A stretch of 64,000 nt of DNA from an uncultured Pelagimonas sp. GTDB taxonomy: Bacteria > Pseudomonadota > Alphaproteobacteria > Rhodobacterales > Rhodobacteraceae. Shown here in pieces: positions 9,457 to 18,109 of this stretch (the first letter of the stretch is position 1; the number at the start of each line of letters is the position of its first letter). Both the position numbers and the translations under genes were made by a program. Below the pieces are notes generated by a model, which worked only from the letters and a program-made list of their open reading frames with translations, was not told where the DNA came from and made no database searches. The stretch is taken from the NCBI RefSeq assembly GCF_947498515.1, contig NZ_CANMKO010000004.1, positions 186,001-250,000 on the forward strand, in the 5' to 3' direction.

Positions 9457-9682
9457 TAAGAACAAGAGGACCGGTGCCTTCGAACAGCGCTTAGGGCTGG
9501 ATCGATCAACTCCCCGCACCCCCGCCCCCATATGGCGTGTTGAGTTCTGCGAACTCAAACAGCAACCGCCATATGGGGGCTGGGGGTGCATCGTGAAGAT
9601 CGAGCCAGCGACGCATGAGGAGTCAGTAGGCTCGGACGGCGAAACACCGCCCAGATTGCAAGGCCCCCGGCCTCTTGTCTTA
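9457..9682 (-). ncRNA. Retron msr-msd non-coding RNA (predicted)
   Basis: The space between the SWIM gene and the RT gene has the architecture of a retron RNA read on the minus strand. The 5' arm (a1, 9667-9682, taagacaagaggccgg on the minus strand) pairs with the 3' arm (a2, 9457-9474, ccggtcctcttgttctta) apart from two single-base bulges, and the pairing extends through an aaggc/gcctt pair inside. Next come two small msr-like hairpins (stems 9638-9641/9648-9651 and 9602-9606/9629-9633). Then comes a long msd-like hairpin: arms 9516-9537 and 9567-9589, 22-23 bp with one mismatch or bulge, with a nested hairpin ttgagttc/gaactcaa (9540-9547/9551-9558). The RT start lies about 57 bases downstream. 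I cannot assign the branching G with confidence. The ends are taken from the a1/a2 arms. Confidence 0.85.
9516..9589 (-). repeat. Long inverted repeat, predicted msd hairpin
   Basis: The left arm gcacccccgcccccatatgg... (9516-9537) is the reverse complement of 9567-9589 except for one inserted or changed base. Inside it lies a second perfect hairpin, ttgagttc-tgc-gaactcaa (9540-9558). Such a long, GC-rich, nearly perfect stem is typical of the reverse-transcribed msd part of retrons and is unlikely by chance in an intergenic gap of 330 bases. Confidence 0.85.
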
Positions 9683-9694
9683 TACGCGACACTA

Positions 9695-9712
9695 GCCTTG
9701 TGGTTGCAAGGC
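9695..9712. other. Small hairpin just 5' of retron a1 arm
   Basis: gccttg (9695-9700) and caaggc (9707-9712) form a 6-bp stem with a 6-nt loop. The flanking cttgtc (9674-9679, inside a1) and gacaag (9713-9718) could also pair. The a1 arm therefore has an alternative partner next to the SWIM stop codon. It might process or punctuate the transcript between the SWIM gene and the ncRNA. No T-tract is present. Confidence 0.4.
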
Positions 9713-9731
9713 GACAAGCGGTTTTTCAACA

Positions 9732-11381
9732 TCACTCTTGCGCCTCCATCGGGGCCGCCGTTGTGTCGTATTTGCGAATTTCTGCGGCCCGTCGCAGGGC
9801 CAGCATATGGGCGCATGGCCCTTTGCGTAGTGCATTGGATTGGAAGTGCCAGCAATTGCAATCGCCCGAGGAAATACGTTCGTCCCCATCTAAGCCAACG
9901 GTAACCAAATGGTCGCGACCGTTTTCCATCACCATGCCCTGCAACTCATGCGGGCCCATTTTGCGCAAGGTTACTAGGTTGGCGGCAACACATTGATCTG
10001 CCACCTGTTCCAACTCCGATGAGAACCGCATGTCACTCAGCTTGATCGGGTCTTGGAACAATTCCCGCAAACGCCAGAAGCCTTTGTCGAGGTCAAACAT
10101 GACCCGGCCCGCCTGAGCCAAAGCCGTTAGAGCTGACCCGGCATCCTCGGGGGAACATCCCAAGGCCCGGGCGATGTCATCAACACTCCCGACCCACTGA
10201 GTTTTAAGATGTTCCAACACACGGCGGCTTAGGTCTCCGGGCACACGCCTACGGGGGGCCAATAGATCAAACCGCCCTGCCCCGCTCCAGTCATTGGCCG
10301 TCCAGCCAGACAAGCCTAGGGTGAATTTCATCGGCCCCAAATCAGCGACAACAAAACAGGGCATTCCGGACCCCAAAACATAAAGGTCGAACTTTTTTGC
10401 TATCGGGATAAGCCGTTCCAAGATACGGAACCGACGACGCCCCCAGATGCGAATGTCCTCGGCCTCACCGGTTTCACAAAACGATCGCGGACAGTGAAGA
10501 ACCTCGTTCCACGGCTCGAACACAAATTCCGCAGGAGCACCGGGCTTCATCCGCAGGCGCATTGATCTTGGCCCCTGCTTTTCAGTACGTTTGCGGAGCG
10601 TGGCGCAAATATTGTGCATGTCCATGGGATGGAGATGCACCCGTTTGAGCGGCATCGTCATGGCCGAACTGACCTGAAGCAACCCGCGCACCCAACTGTC
10701 GGGTAAATCGATCTTGTCCTCGCGAAGCTCTTGCCCGCCCTCGGTGGTGGCTGTGAAACCATCCGGTTCAATCTTTAGTTCAGTTTCCTTGCGGCTGCGC
10801 AACTGTTGGAAACCATCATAAAGCTTTTGGCTATAATCGATATTGGTGACGCCAATCTGGCTTTCCGAGATCGTTTCAAACATATCGAGATCGACCGACA
10901 AGCGCCCGTAACAGGCTTCATCAATCGAAAAACATTCAAACGACACCTCGTCCGGATGCACTGCAATGATCGGATCAAGGATGATCCACGCATTGCGGTC
11001 ATGCTTGTAAAGCCATTTGAAATAACGATTTTCCGCGTCGCGATAGGGTTTTAACGCCTCTCGCTCTTCCTGTCGCATTTCGGCCAATTCCGCCGAGATA
11101 CGTTTGCGTTCTGCTTCCAGCGTGGCTTGGGAAATCTTGGCCTCGGCCAAAAGTTGGTCTTTGTGACCATCCAGCCATGCAAAATAGGCGCTCCGGTCCG
11201 GCTGTTTAGGGCGCAAGTCATGGGTCACAACATAGTGCAAGACCGACATCGCCTCGCGGAAGGCAACCGTGTTGCCCAAGGTCCCGATGAACCATGTCGG
11301 ATCACGCGACAAATCCGGGGCAAAGCCTATGCCATTGTCGCGGGTGCCACTTTGGCCGGCATATTGACGTGTAACCTCCAT
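9732..11381 (-). CDS. Winged-helix/SWIM zinc-finger protein, retron accessory protein
   Basis: A 549-residue protein. I chose ATG 11381 because it overlaps the upstream TGA as TGATG and follows GGGAGG; a longer frame to 11582 lies inside the previous gene. The N-terminal two thirds has no domain I recognise. Near residues 400-475 is a winged-helix-like stretch (VLEHLKTQWVGSVDDIARALGCSPEDAGSAL...LTALAQAGRVMFD, read as two adjacent segments). The C-terminus has a SWIM zinc finger, CxC...CxH: Cys508, Cys510, Cys523, His525 (CNCWHF...KGPCAHML). SWIM domains bind DNA or protein. Gene order with a WGR/HEAT protein and a retron RT matches the predicted retron class I remember as type XIII (ARM plus winged-helix-SWIM proteins). 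It probably acts as part of the toxin or effector complex held in check by the RT-msDNA; the enzymatic activity, if any, is unknown. Confidence 0.85.
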   Translation of the reverse strand: MEVTRQYAGQSGTRDNGIGFAPDLSRDPTWFIGTLGNTVAFREAMSVLHYVVTHDLRPKQPDRSAYFAWLDGHKDQLLAEAKISQATLEAERKRISAELAEMRQEEREALKPYRDAENRYFKWLYKHDRNAWIILDPIIAVHPDEVSFECFSIDEACYGRLSVDLDMFETISESQIGVTNIDYSQKLYDGFQQLRSRKETELKIEPDGFTATTEGGQELREDKIDLPDSWVRGLLQVSSAMTMPLKRVHLHPMDMHNICATLRKRTEKQGPRSMRLRMKPGAPAEFVFEPWNEVLHCPRSFCETGEAEDIRIWGRRRFRILERLIPIAKKFDLYVLGSGMPCFVVADLGPMKFTLGLSGWTANDWSGAGRFDLLAPRRRVPGDLSRRVLEHLKTQWVGSVDDIARALGCSPEDAGSALTALAQAGRVMFDLDKGFWRLRELFQDPIKLSDMRFSSELEQVADQCVAANLVTLRKMGPHELQGMVMENGRDHLVTVGLDGDERISSGDCNCWHFQSNALRKGPCAHMLALRRAAEIRKYDTTAAPMEAQE

Positions 11382-14341
11382 CAGCGGCCTCCCTGAACAA
11401 TGCTTCGCCCAACCGTTTCGCCCACAAGGTCCGGGGCGTGTCGGCGCAACTGAACCAACAGGGATACCGCGCGATCCCGATCCGTTCGGGTGATCGAGGC
11501 GCTGATATCTTCGAGCAGCCCAAACAATCGCGCATGCAAATCCGCGGGGCCGGTCTTCAACAGCTCTTCGAAATAACGCCAAATCTGTTCCTTGGCCGGA
11601 CGGCTGGCATGGGGGCGCATCAAAATGCGGCGCAAGGCCGGTTCCAACGTGCGGAAACGGGCTGCATCTTGACCAGCGTGCTCACGAACCAACCGCGCGA
11701 GGGTCAGTTGAAAGCTCTTGCCGGGGTGTTCGGCCAACCCGCTTAAAAACGCAGGCGCATTTTCCGGTGACATAGCGCGGGTCATAAGCTCGCGTCCAAA
11801 CCCTTGGGCAGGTAATGAGTTGCAATCACACAAGGAAATGATCGCATCGGGCGGCCAATTCTCGGTGCCCTGCGCACGGATCATGGCATAGGCAGCTTCG
11901 CGGCTATCGTCCCAGTCACAATCCAAAAGCGCGAAAATCTCACGCGGCGTCTCGGCGACTTCTCCTCGACGGCTCTCCAAACCCGAAACCGCCCAATCGC
12001 GGGCAATCTTTTGATCACATGCCCCGATACGTGCCAGTTTACGCAGGCTAAAATCATGCGCCGACATCTCGCCCAGCGCCACCGCCCCTATGCGCCGCGC
12101 GGTTTCAGACCGAGCGCGGATCAGGCTCCAGATAACCTCAACACCTTGGCGTGCAACGGTCTTTCTCATGTTACGACTGGCATCGGTTGCAACATCAAAC
12201 ACAACTCGGGCGCGCGCACCAAATAGCGCGACAAGCTCTTCCTGAATGTCATCGTCCAAATCAGTTTGATATGCTTCATGCAGAACGGCCAGCGTAATAT
12301 CGCGCTCTCCTTCCCCGCCGGAACGTACCAACCGAACCACCGCTTGTCTGGCCTGTTCACGGGTTCCAGCGGTTCCATGAACCAAGAGTTCAACAACCAA
12401 CGGAACTGCATTCTTCAACACCGCGACATCGGCCCCCGCCAACAAGGCCGCTGCTGTTTCTTGCAACTCGGGCCTGTCAGACCCGGCCAAGGCCTGAGCA
12501 TCAAAAAGCGAAATACCATCGGGTCGAATGGCCGCCAGACGTAGCGCAAAGAGTTGGACCGCATCATTTTCATGCTCAGACAGCGCTTGGAAGACCTCGG
12601 GCGCGCAGGCCAAAACCGCCGACTTGTAACGTGCTCCCAAGGTTTGCGCCAAGGCCGAGGCTTTGGCCATATCAAACACCGGGCCTTTTGCGGGGTCTTC
12701 ATGCTTGGGCAATGTCTGCACCTGTACCAAAACGGCCTCGATCAACGTATCCCCATCAACCCGGCTTTTGGGCAAAGCGTCTCGCAGCCACTCATGGGCA
12801 TCTGGAAGAAAAGCCAGCAACAAAGCCGCCAAGTCTTCGATGGGTGTCGCCCAACGCTCGGGAGCAAGTTGAAATGCCAGTTGTGCAAGGCGTTGCGCCT
12901 CTTGCCCGGAAGCGCCCGCCAATAGGCGCAGCTTTTTGTCTGTGAGTTGTCCAGCTTCCACTTGAAGCTTGAACACATGGGTGGCGAAATCTTGGCGGAT
13001 TTGACTGGTGTCATAGAGTAGCGAAGTCAAATCTTGCTCTGACATACCAACGCAAAACGCGTCATCTTTTCTCAGGAGGTTGGCGGCAAAAACCGCAACG
13101 TCATCCAAGTTCGCGTCTTGCAAAACCGTTAGCGACTGGTTCGGAACCGCCAACCATTGCGGCTCAAATCCACGCGTATCACTAAGAATTTCGTTCAAGG
13201 CAATCGCCGACGATGTGCGCTTTGTTGCGGAAACCAGAACAGCTGACGCCATCGACGTAAACGCCTCATGTCGATAGCCGCCAAGACCGCGCAAGTTACG
13301 CCATATCCTTTTGTTCAGATATTGGCGCGTGCGACGGCTATAGGCATACTGGCGACCGTCTGTGACCACCGCATCCCTGTAGGGAATGTATTGCCGCGTC
13401 GATCGGGAGTAGACGTAACCCGGCGACTTGTTTTGCCCTTGGGTCGCAAAACGATCGGCCAAGACTCCATAGACCTCTGCATCATCAAACGCTTCTGCCG
13501 CTTTGAAAACACGGCGAATGGCGCGGAACACTCCGGGTTGCAGGGGCACAATTTGCAAGAGCATCAGAAAGTTACCCCGCGCGACATCACTTTGACACGA
13601 CCAAGCATAGGCCGTCAAAAGGCGGCGTGGCCCTTCGTCACCCTTTCTCACCTGGACAACATGGCGCAGAAAAGCCGCCGCGCTGTCTTCGCTTGGGCTG
13701 GACTGATCGAGATATGAGCGAAGGTCGGCATCTGCGGTAAAACCGGCGGCCTCTGCATCCCCCAACATCTGCGCCAAAACCAACCGCGCGGCCTCGGCAC
13801 AAGGCGCGTCCGAGCTTTGCGCCAAGTTGCGAATTTGTTCTAGGGCATCCTCGGACCACGGGGCCGCGCCCAATCGCCAGATAGCATAGGGTAAAAGCCG
13901 CCGCGCCGCGCCATCGCGCAAGGGGGCGAGATCAATCAACCGTGGTAGGGCTTGTGTCACGCGCCGTTGCGACAGACTCCAAATTAACCGCGCAGCGTCT
14001 TGGTCATTGAGGCCGGGTAAATGCTCTAGCCGAGACAAAAGCCGGGCTGAATACGTGTCGGTTTGCCCAACATCAACAGGCGCACCATGTGGTGCAGCCC
14101 CCTGACCGGAGTCTTCATAATATCCACGTTTTTTGTAGGACAGAACAAGACTATCAAAGATCCTCTGAGCTTGATCCAAAGGCACAGCATCTTCGGTCCG
14201 TGTACCTTCGGTCTGAGATGACCCGGCCCAACCATAGCGATAATTGACAAGAAAACCGGCGCTGGCGTCTATCAACTCAATTTCGCAAACCAAATTTCGA
14301 CCGGCAGGCTTTATCAACCGAACAGACTTAATAATGCCCAT
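11381..14341 (-). CDS. WGR-domain protein with HEAT/ARM-like repeats, retron accessory protein
   Basis: A 986-residue protein, first gene of the retron operon, ATG 14341. Residues 1-85 form a WGR-like domain (LVNYRYGWAGSSQTEGTRT, then QAQRIFDSLVLSYKKRGY); WGR domains, known from PARPs and MolR-like proteins, bind nucleic acid ends. The remainder is almost all alpha-helical with repeating helical pairs rich in Leu/Ala (for example REQARQAVVRLVRSGG and ARRIGAVALGEMSAHD), consistent with HEAT/ARM solenoid repeats. No catalytic motif is evident. Its stop overlaps the start of the SWIM gene (TGATG), so the two are translationally coupled and probably form a complex. In the predicted type XIII retrons I recall, an ARM-repeat protein accompanies a winged-helix-SWIM protein. 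A role in sensing or effector assembly is inference. Confidence 0.85.
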   Translation of the reverse strand: MGIIKSVRLIKPAGRNLVCEIELIDASAGFLVNYRYGWAGSSQTEGTRTEDAVPLDQAQRIFDSLVLSYKKRGYYEDSGQGAAPHGAPVDVGQTDTYSARLLSRLEHLPGLNDQDAARLIWSLSQRRVTQALPRLIDLAPLRDGAARRLLPYAIWRLGAAPWSEDALEQIRNLAQSSDAPCAEAARLVLAQMLGDAEAAGFTADADLRSYLDQSSPSEDSAAAFLRHVVQVRKGDEGPRRLLTAYAWSCQSDVARGNFLMLLQIVPLQPGVFRAIRRVFKAAEAFDDAEVYGVLADRFATQGQNKSPGYVYSRSTRQYIPYRDAVVTDGRQYAYSRRTRQYLNKRIWRNLRGLGGYRHEAFTSMASAVLVSATKRTSSAIALNEILSDTRGFEPQWLAVPNQSLTVLQDANLDDVAVFAANLLRKDDAFCVGMSEQDLTSLLYDTSQIRQDFATHVFKLQVEAGQLTDKKLRLLAGASGQEAQRLAQLAFQLAPERWATPIEDLAALLLAFLPDAHEWLRDALPKSRVDGDTLIEAVLVQVQTLPKHEDPAKGPVFDMAKASALAQTLGARYKSAVLACAPEVFQALSEHENDAVQLFALRLAAIRPDGISLFDAQALAGSDRPELQETAAALLAGADVAVLKNAVPLVVELLVHGTAGTREQARQAVVRLVRSGGEGERDITLAVLHEAYQTDLDDDIQEELVALFGARARVVFDVATDASRNMRKTVARQGVEVIWSLIRARSETARRIGAVALGEMSAHDFSLRKLARIGACDQKIARDWAVSGLESRRGEVAETPREIFALLDCDWDDSREAAYAMIRAQGTENWPPDAIISLCDCNSLPAQGFGRELMTRAMSPENAPAFLSGLAEHPGKSFQLTLARLVREHAGQDAARFRTLEPALRRILMRPHASRPAKEQIWRYFEELLKTGPADLHARLFGLLEDISASITRTDRDRAVSLLVQLRRHAPDLVGETVGRSIVQGGR

Positions 14342-14564
14342 ATAAACCCCAGATATAGTGAGATAGACCTAAAACACACATTTTATAGGTGGTCAGGCTA
14401 ATTTACATATGGGGCAATAACAACGTCTATTTAGAGTTGACTGCGCTTCAGCGCGGGTTTGAAATTGGGCACGGATGTCTGTGGCCACTTCGGACCATAG
14501 TTTATCGATTTTCATCAAAACACCCAATCCCTTAACAAACGGCAGACATGGTCCCAACCAACAC

Positions 14565-15263
14565 CTAAGCTTGTGGGGCCTTCAACCGTGACGTTCGCAA
14601 GCGCTCTAAATGGCCGTCTTTTATGGCGTCTGGGTGAATGACCCCCAATTGGGCCGGCATCTCTGGCAAATCCAGAATATAGGCAATTGCGAAACGATGC
14701 GCCCCACCCCCGCTCCGAAGGCATATACCATCCCGCGCAACATGAACAAGCGTCGCCCCGTGGGCACGCCGATAATAGTACCTTGGCAGTTCATCCATAT
14801 CCAAAAGCCGTCCGCGTTCCCGCGTCTCGTCGAAAATCTTGTCGAGCGCTACGTATCGCGCCAACACATCCTGTGGTGACCGACATTCATCCGGGGCAAG
14901 CCCCTGTTGAATTTGCTCCACCATCTGTTTGTAAATTGGCGTTTCCTGCCAATCGGCCCCATCGACCCAGCGCATGTGGCAGCTTTGCAATTTGGTGTTG
15001 TTCAAAAGCACTTTGGTCTGCTGGTCCCAGTCCCCCGGTTTGACCAGACCGCTTTGTTGCCGCCCCAGCTTGGGGTACCCATTCCCTCGGGCATAAGCCC
15101 GCGTGATATCGCGAGGGCGCGGGTAAATGGCCATCGCCGAAAGCGGGGCTGCCTTGCCATAGCGCAGCCTATTGGCCACGTCCCGAAGGACTTGTCGATA
15201 CACATGGGCTTCGACGGCGCGATGAATGCGCAGGGACAAAGAGTGGTTATTTTTGGGTCGCAT
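14565..15263 (-). CDS. ParB-like GDWD-family protein of glycan clusters
   Basis: A 232-residue protein. I take ATG 15263 (MRPKNNHSLSLRIHR) rather than the longer frame to 15494, whose extra N-terminus looks non-coding and overlaps the divergent gene. It has the features of a family often found among surface-glycan genes: GDWD near residue 77, a CRSPQDVLARY stretch, and a terminal HVARDGICLRSGGGAHRFAIAYIL resembling the ParB/Srx-type DGxHR motif (here GGGAHR). Such proteins have a ParB-like fold, and related folds can act as kinases, but no activity can be read from the sequence. It sits beside a glycosyltransferase and a sulfotransferase, supporting a role in polysaccharide or glycolipid modification. 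Confidence 0.7.
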   Translation of the reverse strand: MRPKNNHSLSLRIHRAVEAHVYRQVLRDVANRLRYGKAAPLSAMAIYPRPRDITRAYARGNGYPKLGRQQSGLVKPGDWDQQTKVLLNNTKLQSCHMRWVDGADWQETPIYKQMVEQIQQGLAPDECRSPQDVLARYVALDKIFDETRERGRLLDMDELPRYYYRRAHGATLVHVARDGICLRSGGGAHRFAIAYILDLPEMPAQLGVIHPDAIKDGHLERLRTSRLKAPQA

Positions 15264-15487
15264 GGTCTTGTTCTCGCACTGACCCCGCACATCACCACAT
15301 CCTGAAAACCAGAACAAGCGCTTGATCGCTATGCTGGGAACAATCCCCCTAGACAACAAAGCCATACCATCGGCAAAACTGTCTTGCCTTCTCGCTTGAC
15401 AAGGATTTTTTGCAGTGATTGTAGTCGAGAGGTTTTGGCCAAGGGTCCGCCGGTGGCAGGCACCAATTTGACGGAGAATTTTGCACA

Positions 15488-16171
15488 GTGACAACAGGTG
15501 TTGTATTTATCACTGCGGGAAAGAGCTTTACGCGCGACGCTGTGGATGCTGCTCGCAGCGTGAAACAATCCAACCCATCGCTGCAAATAGATCTGTTTTG
15601 TGACACACCATCCGACGTGCCTGATGGCGTCTTTGATCAAATCCACTTGATTGAAAACCCACACCGCAGATCAAAAGTTGATTGCCTCCCCCAAAGTAGG
15701 TTTGACCGAACGCTATACCTCGACAGCGACATTCGTGTGGTAGCGGATTTGACCAGCATGTTTGAGATACTCGATCGATTTGATTTTGCGGCGGCTCATG
15801 CGCATGCACGCAATCGTAGCCAAACCAATGCGATTTGGCGTACCGAAATCCCTGACGCGTTTCCGCAATTGAACGGTGGTGTGCTTCTATTTCGCAAATG
15901 CCCAGAGGTTCAGACACTTTTGGATGACTGGGCTCAATCCTTTTCATCCGCCGGATTTGCCAAAGATCAGGTCACACTTCGAGAACTTGTTTGGCTTAGT
16001 GATCTGAGATTGTTTATTCTCCCGCCGGAATACAATATTCGATACCCCAAATACTTGAAATCTTGGACAAAAGACGAAGCCCAGCCAAAGATCTTGCATT
16101 TCAAAGAGTTCAATAGCGGCGACAAAAAGAAAACGTCGAAACCCTCGTTTTTTAAGCTTTTCCGATCCTGA
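15488..16171 (+). CDS. Putative glycosyltransferase, GT-A fold
   Basis: A 227-residue protein starting at GTG 15488 behind acggagaa. It opens with a beta-alpha-beta pattern (TTGVVFITAGKSFTRDAVDAARSVKQSNP), has the metal-binding DxD motif in RTLYLDSDIRVVADL (about residue 77-80) and an acceptor-side segment FPQLNGGVLLFRKCPEV typical of nucleotide-diphospho-sugar transferases. It is short for the fold but complete. The sulfotransferase gene begins three bases after its stop, so the two form an operon. Substrates are unknown. Confidence 0.75.
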   Translation: MTTGVVFITAGKSFTRDAVDAARSVKQSNPSLQIDLFCDTPSDVPDGVFDQIHLIENPHRRSKVDCLPQSRFDRTLYLDSDIRVVADLTSMFEILDRFDFAAAHAHARNRSQTNAIWRTEIPDAFPQLNGGVLLFRKCPEVQTLLDDWAQSFSSAGFAKDQVTLRELVWLSDLRLFILPPEYNIRYPKYLKSWTKDEAQPKILHFKEFNSGDKKKTSKPSFFKLFRS

Positions 16172-16174
16172 CCT

Positions 16175-16840
16175 ATGCCAATTTGCACGTATTTGGATAG
16201 GGTGATCTTCTTTGCACATATCCCCAAAACCGGGGGCACCAGTGTTGAGGCGTATCTGCAGCAAAAGGGCGAAATAAGCCTCTTTGGTGAACCCAAAATC
16301 GGAGGAGTGCATTTACAGCATTTGGCGCGCGACACAGTGGCGGGCCTTCCAGACCTCCCACAGTTTGATCAATGCTTTGGCGTTGTAAGAGACCCGGTCT
16401 CTCGCATGGTCAGCGAGTTCATGTGGCGCTCTGCTCCCCTCAAGCCACTGCAGAGACTTGCGCGCCCATGGGACGGACCCAAGGCACGACGCATAAAAGT
16501 GCGCGGCACAAAACACTCACTGACCTTTGCAGAATGGGTTCCCCTTGCGCTTGACGAAGCACGAGAAAACCCAAACATGCGGGACAATCACATGCTCGCC
16601 CAATGCGCATTTCTTGCCAAAGGAGACTGGCTTTTTCTGTTTGAAAACGGATTGCAACCGGTGTTTCGTTGGATTGATGAGAACACCGATGGCCGCGCAA
16701 GCCCGTCCGTTAAAAGGTTAAAAGCCAGCCATGTCACCAAACCGACGGTTGATGACGCTTCGCGGGAACAGATCGAACAGTTCTACCAGCAGGATGTAGC
16801 GCTGCACCAATCCGTGGTGGCCGGGCGGACCACATTCTAA
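16175..16840 (+). CDS. Sulfotransferase family protein
   Basis: A 221-residue protein with the two PAPS-binding signatures of the sulfotransferase superfamily. The first is a 5'-phosphosulfate loop near the N-terminus (FFAHIPKTGGTSVEAYL, Lys in PKTGGTS). The second is a 3'-phosphate-binding segment FGVVRDPVSRMVSEFMW (Arg-Asp-Pro...Ser). Enzymes of this type move sulfate from PAPS to carbohydrates. It follows the glycosyltransferase by three bases. With its neighbours it suggests a sulfated exopolysaccharide or glycolipid, common in marine bacteria; the acceptor is inferred only from context. Confidence 0.8.
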   Translation: MPICTYLDRVIFFAHIPKTGGTSVEAYLQQKGEISLFGEPKIGGVHLQHLARDTVAGLPDLPQFDQCFGVVRDPVSRMVSEFMWRSAPLKPLQRLARPWDGPKARRIKVRGTKHSLTFAEWVPLALDEARENPNMRDNHMLAQCAFLAKGDWLFLFENGLQPVFRWIDENTDGRASPSVKRLKASHVTKPTVDDASREQIEQFYQQDVALHQSVVAGRTTF

Positions 16841-16856
16841 AATACGTGCCAAAAAC

Positions 16857-18011
16857 CTAAACACTGAGCCCCATTGAAGCATAAAGCGCCGTCCACCGCG
16901 CGGTTTGGGACTTTTGCCCATAAACATCGATGGCATGTTTTCGTAGTTTTTCAGCGCTATAGGTCGCCTGTTCGTCCATGACTGATGTCATTGCCTCGGC
17001 AAAGGCAGACGCATCGCCCTTTGGAACCAAATGACCGAGCCATGGGTGATCGCCTAGAATTTCACTCGGCCCATCTGTGTTGGTACTGACAACTGGTTTT
17101 CCTGCGGCCAGAGCTTCGACAACCGGCAATCCGAATGTTTCATGATCACTGGGCAAACAGCAACAATCCACAGCATACGCCAAATGCCGGATGTCCTCTC
17201 TTGAAACATTGCCCAACCGTACAATTCGGTCGGATGCGGGGTGGGTCTCGAAAGACCCTCCCATCTTGTCCGGAATGGGCCCTGCAATAATCAGCTTTGC
17301 GTTTGGCCGCTGCGCCGCGACGGTCGCAAATGCCGACAAAAGCAAATCCAATCGCTTGATGTCGCGCCAATTGGTCCAGGCCCCAAAGGTGAAAAAACCA
17401 TTTGTATGGTCGGCAAAATTGTTTTCCTTGGGTCGGGGAAGCGCCTCGAAATCATCAGGAACCGGGTTGGGAATGGTCACCCCTGCTTCCAAAACCATAT
17501 CGTAGCGTTTTTCGATTGCCCGAAGGGTTCGGCCAGATACAGCCGCCACGGCATTTGCCTTTGCAAAATAGGCCCGCAACGCCCGGTCATTCAAACCAAC
17601 ATCCGTACGCCCATAGCTTGTCAGATGCTCCCACGAGGCAAAGGGACACCCGACAACATTGGCAATGCGCTGCGCCAACAGCCCAGTCCTAGGTGCGCTT
17701 TGCAACCCCATAACGGCATCAACGTTGTGCTCTTTGGCGACACGCGCCATCTGGCGAAAAAGCAATTCATTGGCCAAAAACCGTGATTTTGAAACCAAGC
17801 GCCCTGTCGGCTGCATTGTTTGATTGAGATAAGTGAGATCAGGAAACCCGCTAAGCGGTGACGCATCATCGCTTAGCCCATCCTCAATCGCGAACAACAA
17901 AATGTTAGCCTTCAGACCCAAATGTTGGCGGATGGCGACAGGAAAAAGCCCGGCTTTGCGCCGATCTGGCGTTGGAGCGTCTTTGGTTATGAGCAAAATT
18001 GTGGGAGCCAT
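16857..18011 (-). CDS. Family 4 glycosyltransferase
   Basis: A 384-residue GT-B-fold glycosyltransferase. The N-terminal half opens with ILLITKDAPTPDRRKAGLFP. The C-terminal half has the family signature: LIIAGPIPDK, RLGNVSREDIRHLAYAVDCCCLPSDHETFGLPVVEALAAGKPVV, with the conserved ExFGxxxxEA arrangement, then TDGPSEIL. It transfers a sugar from an activated nucleotide donor; donor and acceptor cannot be told. It converges on the sulfotransferase gene with a 16-base gap, and probably belongs to the same glycan cluster. Confidence 0.85.
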   Translation of the reverse strand: MAPTILLITKDAPTPDRRKAGLFPVAIRQHLGLKANILLFAIEDGLSDDASPLSGFPDLTYLNQTMQPTGRLVSKSRFLANELLFRQMARVAKEHNVDAVMGLQSAPRTGLLAQRIANVVGCPFASWEHLTSYGRTDVGLNDRALRAYFAKANAVAAVSGRTLRAIEKRYDMVLEAGVTIPNPVPDDFEALPRPKENNFADHTNGFFTFGAWTNWRDIKRLDLLLSAFATVAAQRPNAKLIIAGPIPDKMGGSFETHPASDRIVRLGNVSREDIRHLAYAVDCCCLPSDHETFGLPVVEALAAGKPVVSTNTDGPSEILGDHPWLGHLVPKGDASAFAEAMTSVMDEQATYSAEKLRKHAIDVYGQKSQTARWTALYASMGLSV

Positions 18012-18109
18012 GCGTCGCCTAGTTCATGTTTGTGTCGCTTCTCTCTATAGGATGAATTTTGCGACACAACACGGCTTTGTTGCGCAAATCGACGGTAGGT
18101 ATCCATCTC

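Noticed and set aside
11381-11582. Longer N-terminus for the SWIM protein
   Set aside because: It lies inside the upstream gene. The TGATG overlap and GGGAGG favour ATG 11381.
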